A stretch of 34,595 nt of DNA from Pseudomonas kielensis (GCF_014236655.1 NZ_JACMYG010000042.1:1-34595), one strand, 5' to 3'; shown: positions 1 to 7,739, counted from the first letter of the stretch. A program made the numbers and translations. Notes: generated by a model from the sequence alone, not told the origin.

Positions 1-286
1 CTCAATTAGAACGCGCTGCGTTTGAAATTCAGGGCTCTGCTTCCAGTGAACGCGATGAACCGGGATCAAACAGGGTAAATGTCCTGTCAGGTCAGAAACG
101 ATGAACGAGTAGAAATCTTCGTTATCCCTAGTTATGACTGTGGGGGGGCTGGAAATCAGATAGACCCCATGAAATGAGGCGCCAGGTCCCAATGTCGCGA
201 TATGGTGGTGGTGGCCAGAAGCAACATATGCATCAAAATTACAAATCATGGTGTACGTCCCATATCGAGCCGTGCCTTCAACTAAG

Positions 287-319
287 AAAAAAAAACCCGC
301 GAAACGCGGGGTTTTTTTT
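287..319 (-). terminator. Rho-independent terminator of the first minus-strand gene
   Basis: A CCCGCG/CGCGGG stem (296-301 with 305-310) is flanked by A and T runs of eight or more bases on both sides. It could therefore stop transcription in either direction. It sits immediately after the stop codon of the minus-strand gene at 323-1480. I see no gene in bases 1-286. Confidence 0.85.
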
Positions 320-322
320 GGC

Positions 323-1480
323 TTACTTCCGATCAGCTAGCCGCTGCTCGACCATGTGGGAGAATCGCTTCTCGTATTCATCGATCCACTGTTCGTACCT
401 GGCCAGGGCCGTGGGGTCAGGTTTGGTTTCGTCGTTGCGCCAGCGGTAGATCGTCATTTTGGTCACGCCCAGCATGGTGGCGAGATCTTCATCGTTCTTG
501 GGATTGAGGCGTTTTTCCCATTCTCGGAAGATCTGGCTCATTGGACGGTCGAAGCGCTTCAGCCTTTCGACGCGAAGCGGCTCTTCTGCAAACAAAGCCC
601 GGGCCTTGTTCATTACGTCGTCAGGTACCGAAGCGGTTCGCCCATAAATGTAGGACGAGAGCCGCGGGAGACCAATGCCAAGTGCGAAAGCATAGTCCTG
701 GTTCCGCAGTCCGAGTTGATTGCCGATGTTGACCAATTCTTGCTGATCGACAGACAGCTCGGTGCGCCCGCGTGCTTTCTTTTCCCCAGTAGGGGGTTGT
801 GAATTGCGCTGGGCGGAGGAAGCCGGTGTTTCAAGTTCGCCATCGGTTTCAGGTTTTTGCAGAACAAGACGCACTAGGGGATCTTGTTCCATTTTGAATA
901 CGCCGAAATCTGCCACAGTCTGTTCTCCGCTTATCACCCGTTGAAGTGCCGCTGCCATACGTTCTGTGGCAGTTTGAGTGTCTATTTCACGATCGTGATC
1001 GATTTCTGCATGATCCACCAGAGTCGATTGCCCTATCTCCTCACCCCTTTCCAGCATCTCCTCAATAGAACTGTGATTGACGACCAGTTTCTGGCGGTCT
1101 CGCAAAACCTCACGGGTCACATTGTTGGCGACGGCGTAAACGACAGCATAGACAGCGTCGGGGTCGACAGTCTTGGGGAGCTGAGAGTGAAAGAACACCT
1201 CCATAACGCGTTGCAATACCTCATCAAAATCATTGAGGTCACAGCCGTTCTTTTTGGCTTTTACGCGGCAGATTTTGCGAACGCGTTCGTCTTTATTCAT
1301 CGCGTAGGCGATTTGATTGACGAGGAGAGGGGAGCGATCGCCATTCAAAATGTACTTCTCGCACAGCATTTCGAATGACGACTGTTTCCCAGGAGGGCTC
1401 AGGAAGGAGTCAGTGGTATCGCTGGTGTTTCTATCATGCTCCGGATTCAGCTCCGGAGCTTTTGCTTGTTCTGCTGCCAT
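323..1480 (-). CDS. DNA-binding regulator with sigma-like N-terminus and two HTH segments
   Basis: The product is a 385-residue protein. Residues 84-97 (DFDEVLQRVMEVFF) and 112-130 (AVVYAVANNVTREVLRDRQ) resemble helices of sigma-70 region 2 in ECF-type factors, which is a similarity by eye only. A charged linker (about 140-240) follows, then an HTH-like segment at 250-297 and a clearer XRE/MerR-like HTH at 326-365 (LATMLGVTKMTIYRWRND). A DNA-binding regulatory role is inferred from these segments. The gene lies 26 bases downstream of the small gene at 1507-1791 and probably shares its promoter at 1836-1863. A terminator follows directly. The start is the first ATG in the frame and has no strong Shine-Dalgarno. 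Confidence 0.8.
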   Translation of the reverse strand: MAAEQAKAPELNPEHDRNTSDTTDSFLSPPGKQSSFEMLCEKYILNGDRSPLLVNQIAYAMNKDERVRKICRVKAKKNGCDLNDFDEVLQRVMEVFFHSQLPKTVDPDAVYAVVYAVANNVTREVLRDRQKLVVNHSSIEEMLERGEEIGQSTLVDHAEIDHDREIDTQTATERMAAALQRVISGEQTVADFGVFKMEQDPLVRLVLQKPETDGELETPASSAQRNSQPPTGEKKARGRTELSVDQQELVNIGNQLGLRNQDYAFALGIGLPRLSSYIYGRTASVPDDVMNKARALFAEEPLRVERLKRFDRPMSQIFREWEKRLNPKNDEDLATMLGVTKMTIYRWRNDETKPDPTALARYEQWIDEYEKRFSHMVEQRLADRK

Positions 1481-1506
1481 AGAGGGGCTCGTTGATTCAG
1501 AAAATC

Positions 1507-1791
1507 CTACGCAGCCACGTTGTCCACAGTTCGATCCAGACGGGGGAGAACGACCTCTCTGAAATGCTCCAATGAACTGGACACCTCAAGGAGGACTTTC
1601 ATGCCTGCTGCCAGGATCTCAGTTCGGATCTCTGGGTATTCAAGCATGGAGTATTCAATGCGCTCATTCACCTCCTGCACCTGGCTTGTCAGTTGACGTC
1701 CGTTAATCCCGGTTTCAGTAAGCGGGTCCTGACCAAGCACAACACCGAGAGCATCCAAGCCAATCTCGATTGGGGTGTATTCGTGGTTCAT
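1507..1791 (-). CDS. Small protein of unknown function, paralogue of the next gene upstream
   Basis: The product is a 94-residue acidic, soluble-looking protein with no family that I recognise. Its N-terminal EIGLDALG and central YPEIRTEILAAG segments match EIGLTSLG and FPEAKAEILLAG in the protein encoded at 1961-2266, so the two look like diverged duplicates. The start ATG is preceded by AGAGG at a normal distance. A consensus-like promoter lies 45 bases upstream. It is probably the first gene of a two-gene operon with the multi-HTH regulator at 323-1480. Confidence 0.7.
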   Translation of the reverse strand: MNHEYTPIEIGLDALGVVLGQDPLTETGINGRQLTSQVQEVNERIEYSMLEYPEIRTEILAAGMKVLLEVSSSLEHFREVVLPRLDRTVDNVAA

Positions 1792-1835
1792 GAAGCATTA
1801 CCTCTGGTAGCGACCACTGTGGGCTGCTGAAGATG

Positions 1836-1863
1836 ATTATACGTACGTGACAGAATGCGTCAA
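1836..1863 (-). promoter_or_regulatory. Sigma-70-type promoter with CACGTA box at the -10
   Basis: Read on the minus strand, TTGACG (1863-1858), a 16-base spacer and a perfect TATAAT (1841-1836) form a near-consensus promoter for the gene at 1507-1791. The hexamer CACGTA (1849-1844) sits two bases before the -10. The same arrangement is found at other promoters in this window, so it may be an operator. Confidence 0.75.
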
Positions 1864-1960
1864 TCGAATCCATAACGCGTAAGTAGAAGGCGGAATCGAT
1901 TCAAATTGATTTTTCTGTGCAACCCGAGGGTTTGAAGCTCGAAGGGTGGGCCGTGCCGTG

Positions 1961-2266
1961 TTAGATGCAGGTGGCCTGAATCGCGTGTTCGAAACTGGCC
2001 AGCGCGATATGCATTTCTGCCAGCGATGTGGCATGAGTCGAGGAAATCAAGATTCCAGCCAGCAGGATTTCCGCTTTGGCTTCAGGGAAGTCACTCATTG
2101 CGGTAACCATGCATTTCGTTGTGCATGGAACATCGCAGTCTTTTTGGTACCTGGGGCAGCGGGGAGTTCCATCGACGGAGAGACAGCCAAGCGAAGTGAG
2201 CCCGATTTCCGTTGCGCCGTGATTGTTGTCAAAGCCATATGACATATAATTAACCATAATATCCAT
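1961..2266 (-). CDS. Small Cys-containing protein of unknown function
   Basis: The product is 101 residues from the first ATG; a later ATG giving MSYGFDN is also possible, and neither start has a strong ribosome binding site. A central cysteine cluster (CPRYQKDCDVPCTTKC) could bind metal, but this is inference. It shares EIGL..LG and (Y/F)PE...EIL.AG with the protein at 1507-1791, and the cysteine cluster is an insertion relative to that paralogue. About 170 bases separate the two genes. Function unknown. Confidence 0.6.
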   Translation of the reverse strand: MDIMVNYMSYGFDNNHGATEIGLTSLGCLSVDGTPRCPRYQKDCDVPCTTKCMVTAMSDFPEAKAEILLAGILISSTHATSLAEMHIALASFEHAIQATCI

Positions 2267-2455
2267 CGAATTCCGTTAGGTTGGATCCACGATGGAAATT
2301 ATAGGTAACTGTTAAACACGAGGTCAATAATAAGGCGCCAGAAATGTTACTAATTTCTTACACTTTCGTGTGTGCAAAAATTGGTATGCGTCTTTTTTGT
2401 AGACCAAATTTTGTATATGGCTTATTGGTAATATCTTCCAAGAAGAAGATATACG

Positions 2456-2490
2456 AAAAAAAAAACCGCTGCCAAGAATTGGCAACGGTT
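2456..2490 (-). terminator. Rho-independent terminator of the two-TM protein gene
   Basis: On the minus strand a hairpin (AACCG, TGCCA paired with TGGCA, CGGTT; 2464-2490) is followed by a run of about ten T residues. It ends transcription from the gene at 2502-3050. Confidence 0.85.
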
Positions 2491-2501
2491 TGTGGAACGT
2501 T

Positions 2502-3050
2502 TCACAGGAAAATGCAGTTCTGCTGCACAAAGACCTCTTCAGGCTCTTGTGAAGAAGGGGTGTCGGCGTTGGTGAAAAGCGGAAGAGTTGCTCCGATTGG
2601 AGGCTCTGGGATGCGGGCACCAGGTTGAGTTGGCGGCTTGGGGCCTAGTAAGGCACACCGCGGGTTAGAAGTTTTTGTTACTTGTTTCTGTGGGCTCAGT
2701 CCATTCCCATAGGGAAGGTTTGTAATTGGCAGGTCACCCTTTCGCTTAGATGGGTACGGGATATCTCGCATATCGTAACTTTTCTGTTTGTTATCCAATG
2801 CCTTTTGTTGTCTCTCTGGTTTAGTAGGTGACATGAATTGCTTTGGGTTTGCAACTTCGTTGCTTTTTACTGGTGGGAAATACGTGAAATATCCCGTGTT
2901 CACCAGAGAGTAGAAAGGCATACAAAGCCCGATGCTGATCGGAATTAAAATCCCCAGGTATGTCCGGCCACCACACAGCACCAAAGTTAAACCTATGGCA
3001 GCTAACGCCAAGAAAACCGATTGACTCGCCGAGAGTTTGAATTTACGCAT
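2502..3050 (-). CDS. Two-TM membrane protein with Pro-rich tail, unknown function
   Basis: I place the start at the ATG giving MRKFKLSASQ because GGAGCGGG precedes it at good spacing; the frame is open upstream but has no comparable signal. The product is 182 residues. Residues about 9-25 (VFLALAAIGLTLVLCGG) and 30-50 (LGILIPISIGLCMPFYSLV) are two hydrophobic segments. A polar tail rich in Pro, Lys and Gln follows and is probably cytoplasmic or periplasmic. No family recognised. It has its own terminator downstream and lies after the terminator of the YqaJ-type gene, so it may be transcribed separately. Confidence 0.7.
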   Translation of the reverse strand: MRKFKLSASQSVFLALAAIGLTLVLCGGRTYLGILIPISIGLCMPFYSLVNTGYFTYFPPVKSNEVANPKQFMSPTKPERQQKALDNKQKSYDMRDIPYPSKRKGDLPITNLPYGNGLSPQKQVTKTSNPRCALLGPKPPTQPGARIPEPPIGATLPLFTNADTPSSQEPEEVFVQQNCIFL

Positions 3051-3136
3051 ACCCGCTCCAATTGATAGTCCTAGTTCTTGGGGATGATTTACAAGTGGAC
3101 CTAAGAATTTACCGGCCTGGGCCCGGGCAATCGCGC

Positions 3137-3163
3137 AAAAAAAACCCCCCAAAAAATGGGGGG
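3137..3163 (-). terminator. Rho-independent terminator of the YqaJ-type gene
   Basis: Six C residues (3145-3150) pair with six G residues (3158-3163) around an A/T-rich loop. On the minus strand this is followed by eight T residues. It lies 11 bases past the stop codon of the gene at 3174-4196. Confidence 0.9.
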
Positions 3164-3173
3164 CGGTGGGACT

Positions 3174-4196
3174 TTAGAAAATGAACTCCCGGCCTGTATC
3201 GCGTACGGCTGGTACGTCATGGGCAGATGGTTTGGGTGGATCCGGTACCGTAACCATTTGGTTCGACATTGCAGAGTTAACGGATCGGATGCGCCCTGCC
3301 GAGTTGCTGCTCAGTGGTGTTCCTTGCAGATCTCGAATGGTGACGCTGTCCGAGGTTGCCCTCCTGTATTGATTGAGTTGATCCTCTGTCATTGTTATCC
3401 CGTGATCGGCAAAGAGTTTTCGCCAGTCAATATTTCCCTTTCTTGAGCTCAATGATACGGAAACGCCATTACCTTCATGACGCTTCAACCCTTTCGGCAT
3501 TAGAGAAACAAGCAACGCCCTTGCTGCTTCTTCGCGCTCCTGGGCGAGCAGCATGTTGTGGTTTGCAGATAGCCAAGCTGCGGCTGCCGCGGTCCACTCA
3601 TCTGTTCCCCACTTTCCGGTTAGCAGTCGATTCCAAAAGTCCTGAACCGCTACCAAAATTTGATCGATCCGATTTTGATTGCGAGGGACCTTCAACAGCA
3701 CACCCTTTACCCCATCAAAGGAGTAGTAGTGCGCATACATCGCTTCAGCTACAAACATCTGCTGCTGGAGCTGGTCGACGTATTCCGGAGGAACAATTCC
3801 TTTGAGTGCAAGGGTGTGTGCTGTGTCCCCGGGGCATTTAATTTCGACCGGTATAGCGTCGAAGCCGTTGTAGCCATCGAACGAAGCTCTGATGAAAGGA
3901 AACGCCGCACTTACCGCGATGAGAGGCGTTACCGTGGTTCCTGTGTGCCTTTCGTATGCAACTCGTGCCACAGGTTCGAGCCGGTGCCCGCGTTCTCTAA
4001 TCCGATCCACAAATGGATTGGGAGGCGGGGGAGGACCGATTCTTCGGCGGATGCGAAACAACTCGTAAGCGGTTCTGAACTTCGAGGTACCCGTGATTAT
4101 GGGGGCTTCACTGGCACCTATTCCGCCCTCACGCCAGACGAGCCACTCCGGCGAGTTTTGCTTTGTAGCTGGTCCCGTAACGATCTGCATCGCCAT
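3174..4196 (-). CDS. YqaJ/lambda-exonuclease-family nuclease
   Basis: The product is 340 residues with the phage-type recombination exonuclease (YqaJ) signature. This consists of PEWLVWREGGIGASEAP (about 16-32), RGHRLEPVARVAYE (69-82), a catalytic Asp in SFDGYN (D108), EIKCPG (E118-x-K120) and a Gln-rich helix DQLQQQMF (141-148). Members of this family degrade one strand of duplex DNA for single-strand annealing recombination. The C-terminal 150 residues go beyond the usual core and are not recognised. The start is the ATG preceded by GGAG; an in-frame GTG five codons upstream overlaps that Shine-Dalgarno. No RecT/Bet-like annealing protein is seen nearby, so the partner must be elsewhere or absent. 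Confidence 0.88.
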   Translation of the reverse strand: MAMQIVTGPATKQNSPEWLVWREGGIGASEAPIITGTSKFRTAYELFRIRRRIGPPPPPNPFVDRIRERGHRLEPVARVAYERHTGTTVTPLIAVSAAFPFIRASFDGYNGFDAIPVEIKCPGDTAHTLALKGIVPPEYVDQLQQQMFVAEAMYAHYYSFDGVKGVLLKVPRNQNRIDQILVAVQDFWNRLLTGKWGTDEWTAAAAAWLSANHNMLLAQEREEAARALLVSLMPKGLKRHEGNGVSVSLSSRKGNIDWRKLFADHGITMTEDQLNQYRRATSDSVTIRDLQGTPLSSNSAGRIRSVNSAMSNQMVTVPDPPKPSAHDVPAVRDTGREFIF

Positions 4197-4264
4197 GTTT
4201 TTGCTCTCCACAAATGAAAGCGGGCCTCAGGCGGTTTGCCTGTAGGTTGCCCTGATAGGTGGAG

Positions 4265-4877
4265 ATGTTTAACGCCTTCACGGATTTTCAATTTCTCACC
4301 TGGTGTTCTGCATCTCTGGGGACAAGACAATCCCAGAGAGCTACAGATGAACAGTTCAGTGAACGATTCGATGAATGTCTTGAGGCATGGTTTGGCGAGG
4401 ATTGGCATTTTTGCGGTGCCGGCAACGACACGTTTGTGCGCTCGAGGGTACAGGCTTCACCGTATGGACCCGGTCCATGCGGTGGCATTGATTGAAAACT
4501 TTGATCGCGGTCTCTTTTCCTCAGTCAAGTCTAGGAAGATCAGGCTTGCGGAGAGTCAATCGGGCAATGCGGACGTCTGGACCATTCCCGATGCACAGCT
4601 CTTGGTGCGCGGAGAGAACGCAGTTTGTGTACCTGGGCATGAAAGCCAGCTACCGAAGCGGACGAGGGTACTGAGTCACGGAGATGGGTATTTGAGCGTC
4701 GAAGGCTTTTGGAGCGACGCAGGTGAAGACCGGATTTTGCTAACGCATGCGCGGTTGCAGCGAATGTCACATCGCGAGCGTGGCTCGCTGCTTAAAAAAC
4801 CACACCCGGCCGTCATTCGTGACAGCCGGGTTTTTTTTGCCTTCAGTAATTGTTCTTCAGTCGCATGGCGGTGGTAA
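4265..4877 (+). pseudogene. Possible frameshifted gene of unknown function
   Basis: Two plus-strand reading frames look protein-like in succession. The first begins at ATG 4265 (AGGTGGAG just upstream), contains DEQFSERFDECLEAWFGEDW and ends at 4495. From about 4460 the next frame continues with LIENFDRGLFSSVKSRKIRL and later FWSDAGEDRILLTHARLQRM. The second frame reads through the terminator hairpin at 4794-4838 to a stop at 4877. One indel near 4465 would join them. Alternatives are two overlapping genes or no gene. This 600-base interval otherwise holds only the upstream region of the YqaJ-type gene. Confidence 0.3.
4794..4838. terminator. Bidirectional rho-independent terminator
   Basis: CCCGGC (4805-4810) plus GTCA pair with TGAC plus GCCGGG (825-830 of the same kilobase) around a TTCG loop. 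Six A residues precede the stem and eight T residues follow it. It ends the minus-strand lipoprotein gene at 4843 and could stop any plus-strand transcript as well. Confidence 0.9.
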
Positions 4878-5490
4878 GACCTAACTGTGCATTTTCCTTG
4901 CGGAGATCATCCAGGGATAGTGCAGGATCAGAGGTTGCTGCTGCCGAACTCGCACAGCTATGACCGCCCAGGCAAATGCTGTGTATGACGAGGTTGGTCT
5001 TATTCAGGTTTTCGACTGACTGACCGTTGGTGTTATTGGCAGCGTTTGTGGCCGCCGTCATGTTCATGGCCACGCCGTTTCCGAGCACACCAGGTGACGT
5101 GCAAGAGTTCAGGGCTGCACAGGTAACTACCGTTAAGGCCACAGATGCGCCGGTGGCCAGAACAGCGCCGGCACCGGTATGGGCTTCCTTGTACTCAGAA
5201 GCTGGCCCAGCGTAGATCTCACGAATCGAATATGTGAGGTCTGAATCGCCGTGCACGACGTTGTATTTCGCGTTCTTCAGCGATTCGTTCACGAAGTCGG
5301 CCATTTCGGTATGAGTGTCGGTCGATACAGCTTTGACCGTACCTTTCCAACCTTCCTGTAACCGAGCGTTGATCAACGACGATTGAATGCGGACGGGCCC
5401 ATTATCGACAAGCACAGGCTTTTCAGCGCAGCCGACGAGGGTGGCAAAAATGAGTGAGACGGGGATGGCAGCGGACAGCATCTTGAACAT
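4843..5490 (-). CDS. Predicted outer-membrane or periplasmic lipoprotein
   Basis: The start is the ATG preceded by AAGGAGG with a seven-base spacer. Residues 1-22 form a lipoprotein signal peptide ending in the lipobox LVGC, so the mature 215-residue precursor would be lipidated at that Cys. The rest includes a segment resembling the general layout of TraT-type proteins (a DFVNESLKNAKYNVV helix and then an Ala/Gly/Val-rich stretch around AVLATGASVALTVVTCAA), but I cannot assign it to that family. The Ala/Gly-rich segment could insert in a membrane. It appears monocistronic, with the bidirectional terminator just after it. Confidence 0.8.
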   Translation of the reverse strand: MFKMLSAAIPVSLIFATLVGCAEKPVLVDNGPVRIQSSLINARLQEGWKGTVKAVSTDTHTEMADFVNESLKNAKYNVVHGDSDLTYSIREIYAGPASEYKEAHTGAGAVLATGASVALTVVTCAALNSCTSPGVLGNGVAMNMTAATNAANNTNGQSVENLNKTNLVIHSICLGGHSCASSAAATSDPALSLDDLRKENAQLGLTTAMRLKNNY

Positions 5491-5789
5491 GTTTGGGCCT
5501 CCTTGGAATAACATGTAACTATAATACTGGCTTTCGATGTATCTGCGCTAGTGGCCATGTGAAATCAAAGGCAAACGCGTTGAGCGTAGGCGTGCTGGTT
5601 TGTGAGAATTAAAACTGTCGCAGGCTATTCAAACCTGTCGCTGGAGACCTCGCTCACGACGTGCGCGACCGGGCTGAAGATGAAGTGCTTGCTCATTATC
5701 CCACCTGTCCCTGCCGGCGCTGCCTGGCCATGTGACCAACAATATTAAATGGAAACAGCCTTAGCGGTCGCTCGCAGCCTGACTCTATT

Positions 5790-6206
5790 TCAGTCGTCAC
5801 GGCCAATCAAATAGTGGGCCTGATCATTCTCGTAGCGCTTTTCGCACTGCTCAATGCAGTAATAAAGGTCTGAGGCACTACCGTCGAAGTCGGCAGGATC
5901 GGTTGCCCTCAGTTTTTCGAGCTCGCTGAGATTGATAGCTGCCCATTTACGGCGCTCGGCAATCATTTCCCTGCACGTTGCCATGAACACCGGGCAGCCC
6001 TCGGTGAAACGCCGATACCAGCCAGCCAACTGGCAGAAGGCGTGAAAATGCTCTTCGTCAAAATTGCTCAAGCTGTCGCCCCTGAATTTCCAGGTATTGC
6101 CGTTGTACAGCGACAGGACAAATGCCTGAAGGCTCAACGCGGCTGAGTAGTCCGCTCCGATCAGCTTGTCACGGTGGATAGCGAAGGGGTTTCCGTCAGC
6201 GCTCAT
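5790..6206 (-). CDS. Conserved-looking protein of unknown function
   Basis: The product is a 138-residue acidic protein with many aromatic residues (NGNTWKFRGD, FHAFCQLAGWYRRF) and no recognised domain. The start ATG follows AAGGAGTG at good spacing. A damaged copy of its first 25 codons and its ribosome-binding region lies on the other strand at 25331-25437, so the gene has been duplicated or exchanged on this replicon. The 600-base hairpin-rich region at 6359-6955 and its terminator lie directly upstream, so an attenuated leader is one possibility. The stretch 5491-5789 has no gene that I can support. Confidence 0.7.
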   Translation of the reverse strand: MSADGNPFAIHRDKLIGADYSAALSLQAFVLSLYNGNTWKFRGDSLSNFDEEHFHAFCQLAGWYRRFTEGCPVFMATCREMIAERRKWAAINLSELEKLRATDPADFDGSASDLYYCIEQCEKRYENDQAHYLIGRDD

Positions 6207-6360
6207 GGTGACACTCCTTGAATGTGTGCGAATTGTTTACAGGTCGAGAGGCGCTCAACGACGTACTGCCAGCGTTTTTACATTGTGCAGAGCTTAGTTC
6301 AGAACGAAAACGGACAGAAGCCGAATCTATTGATGGGCGAGGGGGGATGAAAAAATGGCA

Positions 6361-6399
6361 AAAAAAAGCTGGGTCTTTTGATATACAAAAGAGCCCAGC
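6361..6399 (-). terminator. Rho-independent terminator ending the structured RNA
   Basis: On the minus strand GCTGGG and CAAAAG... pair with ...CTTTTG and CCCAGC (6394-6399 with 6368-6373; 6386-6391 with 6375-6380). Seven T residues follow (6367-6361). Its first arm overlaps one arm of the longer stem at 6391-6461, so the two structures exclude each other. Confidence 0.8.
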
Positions 6400-6461
6400 C
6401 TTGGTAATCACAGAAGCCGCGGCTCTGTAGATGGAAATCCATCATTACCAAGACTGGGCTC
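6391..6461 (-). promoter_or_regulatory. 18-bp stem enclosing two hairpins, alternative to the terminator
   Basis: The arms at 6444-6461 and 6391-6408 pair over 18 positions with one G-U. Inside lie ACAG/AGCC with GGCT/CTGT (6410-6428) and GATGG/CCATC (6430-6443), giving a three-way junction. The arm at 6391-6399 is also the first arm of the terminator, so this stem would act as an antiterminator if transcription and folding compete. Confidence 0.55.
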
Positions 6462-6958
6462 ACCTCTTTGAGCGCCTTTTGGATCTGTCGATAGCAGTAC
6501 GACGTTCACGGCTCGGCTAGCCTAGCGAAATCCCCACCAGTTGCACCTGGCTGCTATGTAGAGGACGTTACGTCCGGGGAAAGTCATTTGCGCTGTTCAC
6601 TTAGTGGTGAACGACCTGAGGGAGTATCGCTACAACCTATTCATCCAAAACATGTGTTGTCTGCTATCGGGAGAAGCCCGATGCACGACTATTGTCTGAT
6701 CTCGAAACTGGCGGTGCATCACCGAGTTGAGAACACAGAAGCAAGACACAAGGGATGCATTAGGGAGCGATACTATCAGGCGGTATGTGGGTGATGCGCT
6801 TACCCGTTACCGTGTTGACTACAAAGGAGGCTTCGCAACCTCGGACCTGTCTGGCATCTCCAGGAGGAGTATCCGTTAACTTTGCAACTGGTGATGCATA
6901 TCAGAGCTTTGTAATCGGAGAAGCCCTTCATTCAGTGGCCTTCCAAGATTGGCCAGGC

Positions 6959-6984
6959 AAAAAAAACCGGCCTCGAAAGGCCGG
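6959..6984 (-). terminator. Rho-independent terminator of the RDD operon
   Basis: CCGGCCT (6967-6973) pairs with AGGCCGG (6978-6984) around CGAA, and eight T residues follow on the minus strand. It lies 12 bases past the stop codon of the gene at 6997-7215. Confidence 0.9.
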
Positions 6985-6996
6985 TGGTGAAACGGT

Positions 6997-7215
6997 TTAG
7001 ACAGTATCGGGAATGAATAAAGCCTTCGATACGACCTCCCAAGATTCAGCGGGAATTTGGAGAATGATCGTTCCATCGCACCCGTCGTGTTGAGTAGAAA
7101 TGCCATCCATCTCGGCCTTCCCCACGACGTTCATACCGTGACTTTCAGTGAGGATCGGGTCGACCAGGGCCGTAAACTTCGACGTGGGGCGGGGCTGCCG
7201 ATTAACTGGCGTCAA
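6997..7215 (-). CDS. Small protein of unknown function downstream of RDD gene
   Basis: The frame gives 72 residues from a TTG that overlaps the stop of the RDD gene (TTGA), consistent with translational coupling. An ATG at 7134 would give a 45-residue product but has no clear ribosome binding site. The C-terminal half (GTIILQIPAESWEVVSKALF) looks like a folded beta-alpha unit. No family recognised. A strong terminator follows directly, which supports this as the last gene of the operon. Confidence 0.5.
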   Translation of the reverse strand: MTPVNRQPRPTSKFTALVDPILTESHGMNVVGKAEMDGISTQHDGCDGTIILQIPAESWEVVSKALFIPDTV

Positions 7216-7739
7216 CCAGCCTTAGAGATGAAACGACGAGTGACTGTGGTCGATGCCAGCAAGTCAAAAAGGCACTGGTTTTTCACGGTGAAAACAGGGA
7301 TGGCCATGAAGGCGACCAGCACTGCGCCCAGGGCATAAGGGTTCGCAATACTCAACAGCAGAAACATGGACAGGATCTTGAGGGTGGTGCGGAACAGGCT
7401 TTGCCAGAACGAGATGTTGCCAACCAGGGAGACCGTCCGGACCCGGAGTAGAAATTTCCCCAGGGTCGTACCGTTCCAGACCTTGATCAGTGTCGCTTCG
7501 TACAGCAACCAAACGAGCGGCAAAGTGATTATAAAATAGGGCGCCAAACTCAAGGCAATTCCCTCATACCACTGTGCAAGCGCCATACCTTCAGGAACTG
7601 AAAGTGCGGGGAAGGTGTGTGCAGCAATGAAAGCGGAAACCGCCAACAATACGAGAGTAAACGCAAAGACCAGGAGCCCGTCGATCGCGGTGGCCAGCAC
7701 CCGCCGGATAACAAACAAGGTGTTCAGCAGAGTATTCAT
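7212..7739 (-). CDS. RDD-family integral membrane protein
   Basis: The product is 175 residues. The N-terminal RRVLATAIDGLLVF places the family Arg and Asp of the first helix. The following loop carries WNGTTLGKFLLRVR, the usual G-x-x-x-G-K-x-x-x-x-x-R-V pattern, and the C-terminus has QCLFDLLASTTVTRR, corresponding to the Q-x-x-x-D-x-x-A-x-T-x-V box. Three or more hydrophobic helices are visible. RDD proteins are membrane proteins; some have been linked to ion transport, but the substrate here is unknown. It lies 45 bases after the ParR-like gene and may be cotranscribed with the partition operon. Confidence 0.82.
   Translation of the reverse strand: MNTLLNTLFVIRRVLATAIDGLLVFAFTLVLLAVSAFIAAHTFPALSVPEGMALAQWYEGIALSLAPYFIITLPLVWLLYEATLIKVWNGTTLGKFLLRVRTVSLVGNISFWQSLFRTTLKILSMFLLLSIANPYALGAVLVAFMAIPVFTVKNQCLFDLLASTTVTRRFISKAG

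Larger units (their letters stand above)
6359..6955 (-). ncRNA. Candidate large structured non-coding RNA, family not identified
   Basis: No convincing protein is encoded on either strand over about 600 bases. Hairpins follow one another closely. Examples are TGGCC 6936-6940 with 6951-6955; CTCC/GGAG 6858-6869; GAGG/CCTC 6827-6842; a two-part stem CGGTA and GGGT with ACCC and TACCG 6781-6812; CGGTG/CACCG 6712-6724; ATCGGG/CCCGAT 6666-6682; GTTCAC/GTGAAC 6595-6612; GGACG/CGTCC 6563-6575; CCAG/CTGG 6537-6550; and an 18-bp stem at 6391-6461. Only the minus strand ends in a T-run terminator, which sets the orientation. The size and hairpin density recall ornate RNAs such as GOLLD or ROOL, but I recognise no family motif. 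I see no clear promoter; the upstream gene's terminator is at 6959. It may instead be a long leader of the gene at 5790-6206. Confidence 0.5.

Noticed and set aside
174..449. Plus-strand open frame of 91 codons
   Set aside because: It crosses the terminator at 287-319 and overlaps the well-supported minus-strand regulator; composition is not protein-like.
6359..6955. Group I or II intron, RNase P RNA or tmRNA as identity of the structured region
   Set aside because: I see no intron domain V-like hairpin, no RNase P core segments and no tmRNA tag or tRNA-like ends.
6588..7000. Two plus-strand open frames of 68 and 71 codons
   Set aside because: No ribosome binding sites, they overlap each other, and they lie over the hairpin series and the terminator at 6959, so the region is better read as minus-strand RNA.
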